Positions 35,866-46,808 of a stretch of DNA of 64,000 nt are shown one piece after another. The notes below the pieces were generated by a model, which made no database searches, had not been told where the DNA came from, and worked only from the letters and a program-made list of their open reading frames with translations. Position 1 is the stretch's first letter; each line of letters opens with the position of its first letter. The stretch is from NCBI GenBank assembly GCA_963969345.1, contig OZ017768.1:3620718-3684717 (forward strand). The letters run 5' to 3'. This stretch comes from Turbatrix aceti (lineage: Eukaryota; Nematoda; Chromadorea; Rhabditida; Panagrolaimidae). The position numbers and the translations under genes were made by a program.

Positions 35866-36125
35866 CTCGCTCCACTCTTGCTCTTTTCTTTTTTCCTGTG
35901 CTCGCTCAACTCTTGCTCTTTTCTTTTTTTCTCTGTGCTCGCTCTGCTCACGCTCTTTGAGCAATTCAATTTTTCGTGCTCGCTCTGCTCACGCTCATTG
36001 AGCACTCCAATTTTTCGCGCTCGCTCCGCTCGCGCTCTTTGAGTTCCCAAATTTTTCGCGCTCGCTCCGCTCGCGCTCTTTGAGTTCTCCAATTTTTCTC
36101 GCTCGCTCTGCTCGCGCTCGTGAGC
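35866..36125 (+). repeat. Right subterminal repeat array of the hAT element
   Basis: About seven copies of the same GCTCGCTCYGCTCRCGCTC / TTTGAG unit as the left array. The unit GAGCAATTCAATTTTTCGTG occurs in both arrays in the same orientation. The innermost copies are the most diverged. Confidence 0.85.
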
Positions 36126-37871
36126 TGAGCAGGAGTGAGCAGTGAGCAGGAGCAATTTGGTGAGCATCGAACAACTCTGTGCTCATGGCCCGGAAAATTT
36201 AGGACATGTGACAGTTGACAAATTTAAAAAAAATGTTTATAAATAATATTTTAAAAAAAATTGCGTGGATGTTGGAGTGCAAAAATCGCTGCTGCGGATA
36301 TCCTCGGAGGATTTTTAGTCCAACAAATTCCACCGGGATCTATCATTATGTAAATAAATATTTTTGGCAACCCAAATTCGGCGCATCGCAGAGTCCCCCC
36401 GGAGAAGGACTAATTTGTACTTTTGATAACGGTTTTTACTTTACCAATTCTTATTAATTATAGATCGCGAGTATGGTTCCGATAAAAACCCAAATCCCCG
36501 GGGAGGCTGTCAAGTTGAATTTTGTGTTGTGTGTTGTTGGTTTTTTTCCTGGATACCAAAAGCACATCATAAGCGCGATGTCAGAGAGACTTTCTCGGCA
36601 TCGTCTGGTTTGTAGACGCTCCCTGGTATGTGTTATCAAATAACTTATTAGCTCGACCAACGTCGGCTTGTTTGCACTTTTATGTACATCGTGTTCGTTT
36701 CCCAGTCGGGAAGTTGATGTAGATAGAAGTTGCAATTTGATTTGTGCCCCCCCCAAAAAAAAGCTGTAACACTCACAAGACCTCCAGACTGCCTGAGGTG
36801 ATTTTTGTTGAAAATGACGTGAGCAGTGCCTTTTCTATCATAATCCGTTCGGTCTGACAGACTGGGCGACTGCATAGGTCATTTACAAGTTCTGCAACGT
36901 CCTTCGGGGGTGGGTAATCTTTCTTTCTCTTTTTTTTTGCGCGACGCCCCCCCCCCCCTGTATGGCACAGAATAGGAAAATAAATAAATAGTACATACGG
37001 TCGTGTTAATAGCTTGGAATACTGCGAAAAAAAAAGTTGTTCTTGTTGACTGGGACTGACACTTGCGCTATTTTTAACCCACATTTCCTCTGTCCCAGGT
37101 ACATACAGAAAATTGTGTTTTTTGTTTAAACAAAACGTGCCATTTGTTGTGTCAGCGGGGTGTTTGCTTGCTTTTTTTGGTATTCTGAACGCTTACGGGG
37201 CAACCTAATTAGGACCAAGTTGGACTCGACGCGTCGGCGGCACCGGCGGTGGCTCGCCGTTCATTGACGCTCGGCATTTTCCAAGTTGCATGCGCAATGA
37301 CGCAGCTAGTACCTACAACCTACCTGCCAGCCCACCTGTCTTCCCCTTCCTCCTACGAGCGATATAGTGTTATAGAAGAGCAGTTACGTTCGAGACCACT
37401 TGGGCGCATGCCAAATAACGTGTGGGTGGGGGAGGGGGGGGGGGTGCTTATGAAAGCTGCCAGCTTTTTTCCCCGAAGGCCCCCTGATGTTTATAAACCT
37501 TTTTTCCCTCCCTCCTTCCTTCTTTCCTTCGTGCCACCTTCCCAAATATGCATTCTGCAGGACGGACCGTATTTTGATGTTTTGCCCCCTGGGATTATGT
37601 GAACACCAACCAACATTTGCACATCTGCAGCTATTGTAATTGAAAAAAAATTGCATTTCAATGGTTTTTCCGTTGTTTTTTTCGTATGTTTGTATGTATT
37701 TGAATGAATTCCTGAAGAATCCAAATTAACGGTGTTCGGTTGTTTATAATTCGCTTTCTTGTCTGGCTGAATGAATGAAAGCCGGCATTTTATGCAATTG
37801 TGGTCTGGTCTCCCCTCAAGGTCTTCCCCCGTGCGTTGCAGTCAGCAAGTGGTGTTCCGTTAAAGCCGGGG

Positions 37872-38046
37872 ATCCATTTGTTTATTCCATCACGACCGGG
37901 GATCCAATCACCGGTCGTGTCGTTAATCACGACCGGGGATCCACCGGTTGTTTATTCCAATCAACCGGTTGTTTATCCATTTGTTTATTCCATCACGACC
38001 GGGGATCCAATCACCGGTCGTGTCGTTAATCACGACCGGGGATCCA
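37872..38046. repeat. Tandem repeat with inner palindromes
   Basis: A 103-bp unit starting ATCCATTTGTTTATTCCATC is present 1.7 times (37872 and 37975). Each copy contains CACGACCGGGGATCC together with ACCGGTCGTG, so it can fold on itself. No coding potential is seen. Confidence 0.85.
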
Positions 38047-39575
38047 CGGCGTGATTAACTTCTCTGGCCTACGGCCTCTTTGGTAGTTGTTGGTTGGTTG
38101 GTTGGTTGTAAACCGCCAACGACGGCACATTGAGCCCGTTGAACGGTATAAACCAGAGATTCTCAATTTACTTAAGTTCCTAGCTTACGTTCTTTGAGCT
38201 CTATAAAATTTTTTAAACTCGCTCCGTTTGTGGTCATGGGCCGAGCTGTGAGCCAGAGCGATTTGCTGACATGAGCCGCGAACGGAGGAACAAACCTCTG
38301 TTGCTCCACTTCAGAGATTACAACGAGGTCTCTGACGCGTGGATTTATTCGTTCGCGCACTTTTCCGTGCCGTAAATATCCCTTCGAACCCAGCGTATTA
38401 TATTTTTCTTATTTTTCTTCACGGTTTAATTTTATCGGTCTAAATATATTTTTTTTTCTATTTTTAACCCCTACCCTATTATTATGCATGATTTTTGTGC
38501 TTTCTGCGCTTTCTGTGCCGGAGGTGACGCGTCAACGGACGTGCTTGAGTATTCCACACCGCTATCATCCCAGTCACCGGACAGGGAACTCGGTTGTCAC
38601 TTCCTGGAATATAAAAAAGAGAAAAAAAAAGAAGAACAACGAAGTCAGCAAGTCAGCACGCACTTCTTTGCAGCTTCTGGGTTTATGGCAGCGTAGCTAA
38701 TTGCGGGAACCAGCAATTCATAATTACCGGTACCTATTCTTTTCTTCCTCCGAGGCGTGTAGGCAAAAAACACCGGGGAGGAGGGTGGATCTGAGCACGA
38801 GCACGAGCACGAGCACGGGCACAAGAAGCGCGTAAATCGAGTCACGGCGACTCACGGCGTTCGTTCGTTATCTCCCCTCGATAGGCTTCGCAGGACAATG
38901 AATGGGCCCCGTACTGCGGCAGTCTCGTGACTAAACTCGGACAACGAGGTTATCCACTTGACGGGGAGGCGGGACGACGTGCCCTAAACAACTTTGGACA
39001 GAGGACAGGGCGCGAGAGGAGGGTTTCTATTGTTTGCGCCATTAACTTTTACTTTTTTTAGAGTTTTGTTCCTTCTACGTTTTTTTTCTTATCTTTTCTA
39101 TCTTTGACTCATTTTGCTCTCTGGATTGTGAGTTTTCTGCTTTCTGGATTTGGGATTACTCGGAAGAAAGAAGCTTATGCGATGCTGACGGAGGCACCGT
39201 CATCCCAATTGGGAACGAACGAACGGCTCATCAAACAGTTTATTTGTTTGATGAGCCTTTAGTGCTACCGGGCGTAAGTGAGTGACACCATGGACATATT
39301 TATAGTACAACCTGTTGTTTGACCACGACCATAACTTTGGTGTTTGACTGACTCGACTCGACAACAAACAAATGAACAAACAAATATGAATGTACCAATT
39401 TTTCGCCCAGCTGAAAACTTTGGCAGGTTGGGGTTAGCGGGGGAGGAGGGAGGCTTGGCTGTGGTCTCTGGGGCGGATGCCGTCGCTGTCGCCTTTGCCG
39501 TTGTCGACCGCAACCGGACGACTTTGACTTTCTCAATGAGTATCCCCTACTACTATATACGCGCCACACACATCT

Positions 39576-39898
39576 GGGCGCGGGTGGCCCAGTGGTGTGT
39601 TGTGGCGCGTCTTCAAGGAAATCAAGGTCGAGGTTCGATCCCGCTTGGGCGCAGCGGTCTTCTACAACTCATTCTCATTCGTTATCATCCAATCAAAACC
39701 ACACCACACCAAAAACACGTCCCGTCCCCTGTAAGAGCTGCGAACTCAGGGTGCACGTATCGCAAAGACATCCGTTCTGGATGGGCCCCTCTACGTACGA
39801 GTCGCCATCATCATCTTCATCACCTTCTGACTGTTCATTGTAGTGTTGTATGTATGATATGGTGCGTACGAGCTAGAGAATAAATGAAATGAATGAAA
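39576..39898 (+). mobile_element. tRNA-derived SINE, copy 1
   Basis: The head resembles a tRNA, with a pol III A box (TGGCCCAGTGG) and B box (GGTTCGATCCC). A unique body follows, containing TCCCGTCCCCTGTAAGAGC, and a tail of ATGAA repeats ends the element. It is about 93% identical by eye to the copy at 57778. It lies within the TEP intron, antisense to that gene. Confidence 0.88.
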
Positions 39899-41154
39899 AC
39901 TATATCCTATTTTCTGTCCTTATTTTTGGCTCTCTTTGCTAATACAATTTTTTGTAGCCCCCATTGTCCGAAGACAATAACTGTCCCCCCCTTTTTCTGC
40001 CCCCTGCGCAACGCAACGTGCAGCGTGTGCCAGGGGGACTCCTTAACAAATTCACCACCACGGGTAAGCAAGCGACAAGCCAGGCAGGCAGGCAGGCACG
40101 GACTGACTTGCTTGGCGCTACCGACTTCGCCTTCGAGTTCGAGTTCCTTCCTCCTGGCCAGAATGATCCCCTTTCCTCCCGGACAGGTAAGTAAGTACAA
40201 AGTCCCCTTGCGTGACTGACTGACCTTCATGCACTTTCTTTCTTTTTTTTACTTTCTTTTCCGGGACTACAGACGGTAAAGAAACGATTATAACTTGTCC
40301 CGCCCGCCTCGAGCCTTATTTTCTGTGCTTTTCCCCGAAGCCAATGCCTGGGTAATGCACTGGCTGTCATCCGGATTGACAAGGACAGGACAGGTGGACA
40401 CGTGAGGACCGGTGCATGCATTTGTTATGAGTGCCGGTGCCTGCAAAGGCCATCTATGTAGCTGTCCTTGGGAGGGGAGAGATGTCTGAACCGGAAGCAA
40501 ACCCCTCATTTTGACTTCCGGCTCTGAGCACCATTCCTGGAGCCGGGTAAATGTGGCGTCGCATCTTGTACGAGAACAAGAACCAAGAAACAAGATGCGA
40601 TGCCGCCCCATTGTCTCTGTTGTCCCAAATGTTTTTTCCCCCATTTTTTCCCGGGGCATGCCATTTATTTTTATGTCGTAGTAATACTTCATCCAGTGCT
40701 TCCACCAAATTTAGATACATAAAACATAGTTGCCTGTTGCAGAGGAGAAAAACGTGTGGCAACCGTATTTGGCTGCTAGCTGCGCCGCCGGGGGAACGGT
40801 CGGTCGAATGACGCCATGCCAAAATCGTGGCGCCACGCTAGCTGGTTGCTGCTGTTGCTGTTGCTGTCTTTTGGGCGTTTATTTCATCACTCATTATCCA
40901 CACAGCCCAGGTCGATCTCTTGCTCTCGCATTGGGAGCTAGCTAGATAGAGAGAGAGCTAGGGTGCATCGAGCGCATCTTTTGCATAGCTAACGAGCCTA
41001 CTACTATAGCTGGGTCCATTGGTCACGTTGTCGTGGTCGTGGTCTACGTGAATAACCAAATGATGTCTTTTTTCCTTCCATGATGACCCACGTTCGTTCG
41101 TTCGACGAACCAAGTTTCGTGCAACAAAGCTTCACGCTCGTTGCATTGCAAGTT

Positions 41155-42214
41155 CACGGAGAAGTCGAAACCAAGCTTACGTCGACGCAGAGTCAGACAT
41201 ACGGCATGTTAAGTCAGATTACGGTCGACTTAAGCGATGTCAGACTTGCGACAAACTTGCAACAAGTTTGAAAAAAATGAAAAAATAAAAAAATGAACGT
41301 TTTTCGCTGTTCATAGGGCTGCAATCTGACATTTACATGGCACAAACTTAACATTTTGTCAAAAATTGGTTGTATCAAGCTTGCGGTGCAGCAAAGTCAG
41401 ACTTGTGCCCCTTAATTTGGCAATTTGCCTGAAGTTGTTCAATTCAAATTTTACTTTTTTTGTTTTTTTTGATGAAAAGTTATCGAATCTCAAAGCGAAA
41501 TTGACTTCGCGATCTTTCGATAAAAATTTTGCATTCGATTCATGTTTCAATTCTTTCTTGTTTTCAGTCAGTGTTCGCATTTGTCCGTTTGTGTCGAGCT
41601 TTTGTTTTTTATCTGTTGTTTTTTTTCGTTTTAGATATCAGTTTCGACGTTGCGCGGAGTGATGATTGCCGAGAGAAGCACTTCTTTACCAACAACTACT
41701 TTTTATGATTCAAAACAACTTCGAGGTTTGTTTGTAAGTTTTTATGTACATTTAACAAAAAGATTATACATTTTTTCAGGAATCAGAATCATGAAAAGCG
41801 CCCCTGAATCATCATTACGAAAATACCGCTGAATCAAAAATGCTTGACGACGAACGCGTCCGCGACGGAACTGGCACCGGTGATCATACCCGCACATCGA
41901 CGACAACAGCACCCATGGTTAGCCGTTGATCCGGCGTTATTCTTGTCTTTTTTTGTTAACTTGATGATTGTTTTGTTAATTTGAGCACATAAAATGATGC
42001 AATGAGAAAACGTGGACACAAGGGGACACAATAGGGATGGAAAACACAAAATAACAACCGGGCACGAACGCTACCTAATATGCAAATTTTACGCCTATAC
42101 GTTAAGCTTGCGTCGAGTCAGAGTTAAGCTTGCGTCCTTTTTATGGCAAGTTTACAAATGGCCGGCGCAAACTTAACTTTAACGGGACGCAAGCTTGGTT
42201 TCGACTTCTCCGTG
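41155..42214. mobile_element. Inverted-repeat element (1.06 kb), class unknown
   Basis: A 29-bp terminal inverted repeat beginning CACGGAGAAGTCGAAACC is present at 41155-41183 and, complemented, at 42186-42214, with one mismatch. Further copies of AAGCTTGCGTC and GAGTCAGA lie just inside each end. Only TT is shared by the two flanks, so the target-duplication length is unclear. No transposase-like frame is present. It ends 182 bp before the 4.4-kb hairpin element. Confidence 0.75.
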
Positions 42215-42790
42215 TTACGTCGAGCGTTTCAGTTTTTCGTTTAAGAAAAAAAAAGATGGGCGGAGCAAGAACAGGGTGACCAATGTTATTGCCCATCATC
42301 TTGTTGTTGTTTTGCGTATCACATCATATCACACGACGCCGTCAGATGCAAAACACACGGAATAGAGAGGCTTCTGTGACAAAAACACGCGATGTACATA
42401 TAAGACGCGGACAATAAAAATTTTTTTTACTACCCATTTTTTCTCGCTTTTTTTTAAAAGCTACTTCTTGAAGAAGTTTGATGCCATCAAAACGTGTATT
42501 TCTTTGAAAAACTTCAGTCGTCATGATTGAATTTTATTATGGCGTAATAATTGCAAAGAAACTTCTTATACGATTGTCAGACGGACAATGATGTCAAATC
42601 GCACATTTTTTGGCAAGCCAAATCGAAAACGCCAGACAGATGCTGATCATCGCTGTTTTTTATAATTATGAAACGTAAATGTGAAATGTGGCTGGATATA
42701 GAAGTAGAGATCGTGTTTTTGGTGAATTTGTTGAAGTTGAAATCGTCGTTTTCATTTCTTGCATTTTTCTCACATTTTACTTCTATGTGC

Positions 42791-44573
42791 AGATGCTTTT
42801 TTATTCATAATTCACTCAAAATCAAAACAGAGAAACACAACAGGAAAATGGCGAGTGTCGCGGATTGCAGCGTTGAAAAGAGCGAAAGAAAAGTGCGCGC
42901 ACACGAACGTCTCGCATTTGGCGAGTGTCGCGGATTGCAGCGTTGAAAAGAGCGAAAGAAAAGTGCGCGCACACGAACGTCTCGCATTTGGCGAGTGTCG
43001 CGGATTGCAGCGTTGAAAAGAGCGAAAGAAAAGTGCGCGCACACGAACGTCTCGCATTTGGCGAGTGTCGCGGATTGCAGCGTTGAAAAGAGCGAAAGAA
43101 AAGTGCGCGCACACGAACGTCTCGAATTTGGCGAGTGTCGCGGAATGCAGCATCGAATTTGCCGAGGGTTGCGGCGCGCCGCGATCGCTAGAGGGGAAAA
43201 ATGAACAAAATACAACGAATACAGTTAATAAAATTAGGTAAGGTACAGATAATTAGCTTTTCTTTGTTTGCAGATTCTGACGGATTCTGATCGTCGCTGT
43301 CATCGTAATGTTGATGGAAACTTGCCGTCAGCGTTTCATAATCGCCGCGTCGTGGTGGACGATGAATCTTTTTGTGTCGGCGCAAAGTAAGATTGTCGAT
43401 TCACGTGGAGTCGCGATAGCATTTTTGAGCGTTATCCTGGTAGACGTGGAGTAAAAAGCGTGCTTACATTGCTCATAAGAATTTGATCTAAAAAAATCTT
43501 GAATCAAAATAATTTTTTTCTGAAAAATCCTTACCATACGAGCCAGTATCTGCTGGTGTCACCTGCCGTGGACATCGTTGATGCGACGTGAACAGAAAGA
43601 TGACGTCGAGAATCGATACAACAACGTTGATTGTTCAAAAAATGTAAAGTGAGGAAAATTCGCGTTCTGCACAAAAAACGTGCATCACGCTCGTAGTGAA
43701 TGCGTTGTTCGTCCGTCTGTCCAGATGTTCAGAATTTTTTGGTGAAGGGTCGGACCGATTTGATAGTTATCACAGCGCGTGGCATCTAATGGAAGCATAG
43801 CACGCGCCGGCTGTCTGAACGATCCTTCTTTCCCTGGTCCCTCACTGCTTTTTCTTTGTTCAGCGCGCGTCGCACTCATGACGAGAGATTTTCCCGCTGC
43901 CCGAGCGCGCTGGTCGAATTAGTTGCAAAAAAGGAATCTTGGGCCAAATTGGAAATTTTTCACTTTTTCAAATTAGATTTGTAATTAGAATAATATTTGA
44001 AGCATTTTGATATGTTTTTCAGAATTGTGGGACAATTTTTGATCAAAATCGAGTAGGGTTCGGAAGAAAAAATCCACGGATCTTCGGAATGTCGATAGAA
44101 TGCTGAAAATTTCAGGGTAGACTAAAAACAAAATTTCCTTTCGAATGGCTTACTCAGTTTTTTGAAATCGAATCAATAAATGTCCGAAAAAACGGTTTTT
44201 TTCGGAAATTTGAAAAATTCGGAACTTTTTAGAACATTGATCAAAACGTGAATATTACTATTCGATAGAGCAGTATCTTTTTTATTTACTCTGAAATTTT
44301 CACAGACTTACCGTATTCCTGGGGCATACGGTAGCGATTCCCCCGAACCATACTTGTTCAAACGCCTGAGGCTATGAGGTAGGGCACTGCAGAACAAAGT
44401 GAGATAGAGCATCTTGTTAGAAATTTTTCGGCCTACAAAATCGTGTAACTCCAGAATTTCTATCTATTTTTTTGGCTCCGCAATTTTAATTCGCGCAACA
44501 TACACTCATTTTTGGTACCAATTTTCCAAAAATTGAAATCGAAAAAGTGGGGTCTGGGGGAAAAATCGGCATT
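42791..44573 (+). repeat. Left arm of the giant palindrome
   Basis: This 1783-bp arm is the reverse complement of 44821-46462 with only scattered single differences (for example AAATCGAATC at 44166 against ATATCGAATC at 45224). The 141-bp length difference equals two units of the 70-bp tandem array. Pairing runs from AGATGCTTTTTTATTCATAA to AAAAATCGGCATT. Confidence 0.92.
42850..43149 (+). repeat. 70-bp tandem array, left arm (about 4.3 copies)
   Basis: Units start GCGAGTGTCGCGGATTGCAG at 42850, 42920, 42990 and 43060, with a partial unit at 43130. The first copies are identical. Period 70 is not a multiple of three, so the array is not a peptide repeat. It is GC-rich and contains CGCG/GTGCGCGCAC segments. 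Confidence 0.95.
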
Positions 44574-44820
44574 CGTTCAGTTTGAAAGCAATATTGCTGA
44601 AAATTTCAGTATAGGAGTAAAAATGAATTCTAAATTCGATGATGATATTAGTTTTTTTCAATTTGGACCGAAAAATTCCTAAAAGTTTGAATTTTTGAGA
44701 AAAAAGCATTTTTCGGAACTTTCTCGAACCTATAAAAACAAAATAATAAAATTTTTGAATTCTACAGGGTTTTTTACGTCTAGGGTCAAGATTCATGCTA
44801 CAACGCTCCAAAACTGTGTC

Positions 44821-46462
44821 AATGCCGATTTTTCCCCCAGACCCCACTTTTTCGATTTCAATTTTTGGAAAATTGGTAACAAAAATGAGTGTATGTTGCG
44901 CGAATTAAAATTGCGGAGCCAAAAAAATAGATAGAAATTCAGGAGTTACACGATTTTGTAGGCCGAAAAATTTCTAACAAGATGCTCTATCTCACTTTGT
45001 TCTGCAGTGCCCTACCTCATAGCCTCAGGCGTTTGAACAAGTATGGTTCGGGGGAATCGCTACCGTATGCCCCAGGAATACGGTAAGTCTGTGAAAATTT
45101 CAGAGTAAATAAAAAAGATACTGCTCTATCGAATAGTAATATTCACGTTTTGATCAATGTTCTAAAAAGTTCCGAATTTTTCAAATTTCCGAAAAAAACC
45201 GTTTTTTCGGACATTTATTGATTCGATATCAAAAAACTGAGTAAGCCATTCGAAAGGAAATTTTGTTTTTAGTCTACCCTGAAATTTTCAGCATTCTATC
45301 GACATTCCGAAGATCCGTGGATTTTTTCTTCCGAACCCTACTCGATTTTGATCAAAAATTGTCCCACAATTCTGAAAAACATATCAAAATGCTTCAAATA
45401 TTATTCTAATTACAAATCTAATTTGAAAAAGTGAAAAATTTCCAATTTGGCCCAAGATTCCTTTTTTGCAACTAATTCGACCAGCGCGCTCGGGCAGCGG
45501 GAAAATCTCTCGTCATGAGTGCGACGCGCGCTGAACAAAGAAAAAGCAGTGAGGGACCAGGGAAAGAAGGATCGTTCAGACAGCCGGCGCGTGCTATGCT
45601 TCCATTAGATGCCACGCGCTGTGATAACTATCAAATCGGTCCGACCCTTCACCAAAAAATTCTGAACGTCTGGACAGACGGACGAACAACGCATTCACTA
45701 CGAGCGTGCGCACGTTTTTTGTGCAGAACGCGAATTTTCCTCACTTTACATTTTTTGAACAATCAACGTTGTTGTATCGATTCTCGACGTCATCTTTCTG
45801 TTCACGTCGCATCAACGATGTCCACGGCAGGTGACACCAGCAGATACTGGCTCGTATGGTAAGGATTTTTCAGAAAAAAATTATTTTGATTCAAGATTTT
45901 TTTAGATCAAATTCTTATGAGCAATGTAAGCACGCTTTTTACTCCACGTCTACCAGGATAACGCTCAAAAATGCTATCGCGACTCCACGTGAATCGACAA
46001 TCTTACTTTGCGCCGACACAAAAAGATTCATCGTCCACCACGACGCGGCGATTATGAAACGCTGACGGCAAGTTTCCATCAACATTACGATGACAGCGAC
46101 GATCAGAATCCGTCAGAATCTGCAAACAAAGAAAAGCTAATTATCTGTACCTTACCTAATTTTATTAACTGTATTCGTTGTATTTTGTTCATTTTTCCCC
46201 TCTAGCGATCGCGGCGCGCCGCAACCCTCGGCAAATTCGATGCTGCATTCCGCGACACTCGCCAAATTCGAGACGTTCGTGTGCGCGCACTTTTCTTTCG
46301 CTCTTTTCAACGCTGCAATCCGCGACACTCGCCAAATGCGAGACGTTCGTGTGCGCGCACTTTTCTTTCGCTCTTTTCAACGCTGCATTCCGCGACACTC
46401 GCCATTTTCCTGTTGTGTTTCTCTGTTTTGATTTTGAGTGAATTATGAATAAAAAAGCATCT
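44821..46462 (-). repeat. Right arm of the giant palindrome
   Basis: Reverse complement of 42791-44573. It carries a frame on the plus strand at 45515-45862 (115 codons, starting MSATRAEQRKSSEGPGKEGS). The mirror frame in the left arm (43879-43685, minus) stops after 64 codons because of small changes. No family match is recognised for this frame. Confidence 0.92.
46244..46403 (-). repeat. 70-bp tandem array, right arm (about 2.3 copies)
   Basis: Same unit as at 42850 in opposite orientation, with two fewer copies. This accounts for the arm-length difference. Confidence 0.92.
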
Positions 46463-46808
46463 ATGATAAAATTTAGAAGCAAAATGTGAGAAAATACCAA
46501 ATATTGTTCTGCACCAAAACCCATGAACAAAAACAGCTAAATTGAAATAAAATGCATCTAATGACACAAACTTTAAATGTACTGATGCTTTTTGAGCATT
46601 TTTGTATAAAATTTTGTTGCTCATGATGTTTCAAAGTGTGCATTAAATAAATGCAATAAAACAAGGTGTTTGCTTCTGTGACAAACCTTAGAAGCTTTTT
46701 GTCTTCAAAACGCAAAAATCAGAAAACTGTAAGGCCACAAATTCGGAATAAAAAAATGCTAGAAAAAATGGGTAGTAAAAAAAATTTTTATTGTCCGCGT
46801 CTTATATG

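Larger units (their letters stand above)
33318..36179 (-). mobile_element. hAT family DNA transposon (2862 bp) with intact target duplication
   Basis: The ends are CAGAGTTGTTC at 33318 and its complement GAACAACTCTG at 36169-36179. The element is flanked by an exact 8-bp duplication TGCTCATG at 33310-33317 and 36180-36187. Both the CA..TG ends and the 8-bp duplication are hAT hallmarks. Inside is a minus-strand transposase gene in at least five exons, bordered on both sides by arrays of the same GC-rich subterminal repeat. Insertion lies in the long TEP intron. Confidence 0.95.
42397..46808. mobile_element. 4.4-kb giant hairpin element flanked by TA
   Basis: The outer ends match as an inverted repeat: CATATAAGACGCGGACAATA at 42397, with its complement ending at 46808, continuing for about 50 bp through TTTACTACCCATTTTTTCT. 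The dinucleotide TA stands on both sides (42395-42396, 46809-46810), as for Tc1/mariner-like TA insertion. Inside the ends are about 340 bp of strongly diverged outer arm on each side, then nearly identical inner arms (42791-44573 and 44821-46462), then a 247-bp unpaired centre. I find no transposase, so it is either non-autonomous or of an unknown type. Confidence 0.85.

Noticed and set aside
33386..36042. Frames with repeated Cys-Ser-Leu-Cys-Ser-Arg-Ser peptides
   Set aside because: They are translations of the hAT subterminal DNA repeat, present in both arrays and outside the transposase.
39576..39660. tRNA gene
   Set aside because: A and B boxes are present but the acceptor and anticodon stems do not form, and the body and ATGAA tail make it a SINE. 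The same applies at 57778.
42850..43149. CRISPR-like regular array
   Set aside because: The 70-bp units are contiguous with no unique spacers, mirrored in the other palindrome arm, in eukaryotic DNA.
42791..46462. Sequencing or assembly palindrome artefact
   Set aside because: Arms differ in array copy number and single bases, outer arms are diverged, and TA-flanked termini match. Not fully excluded without reads.
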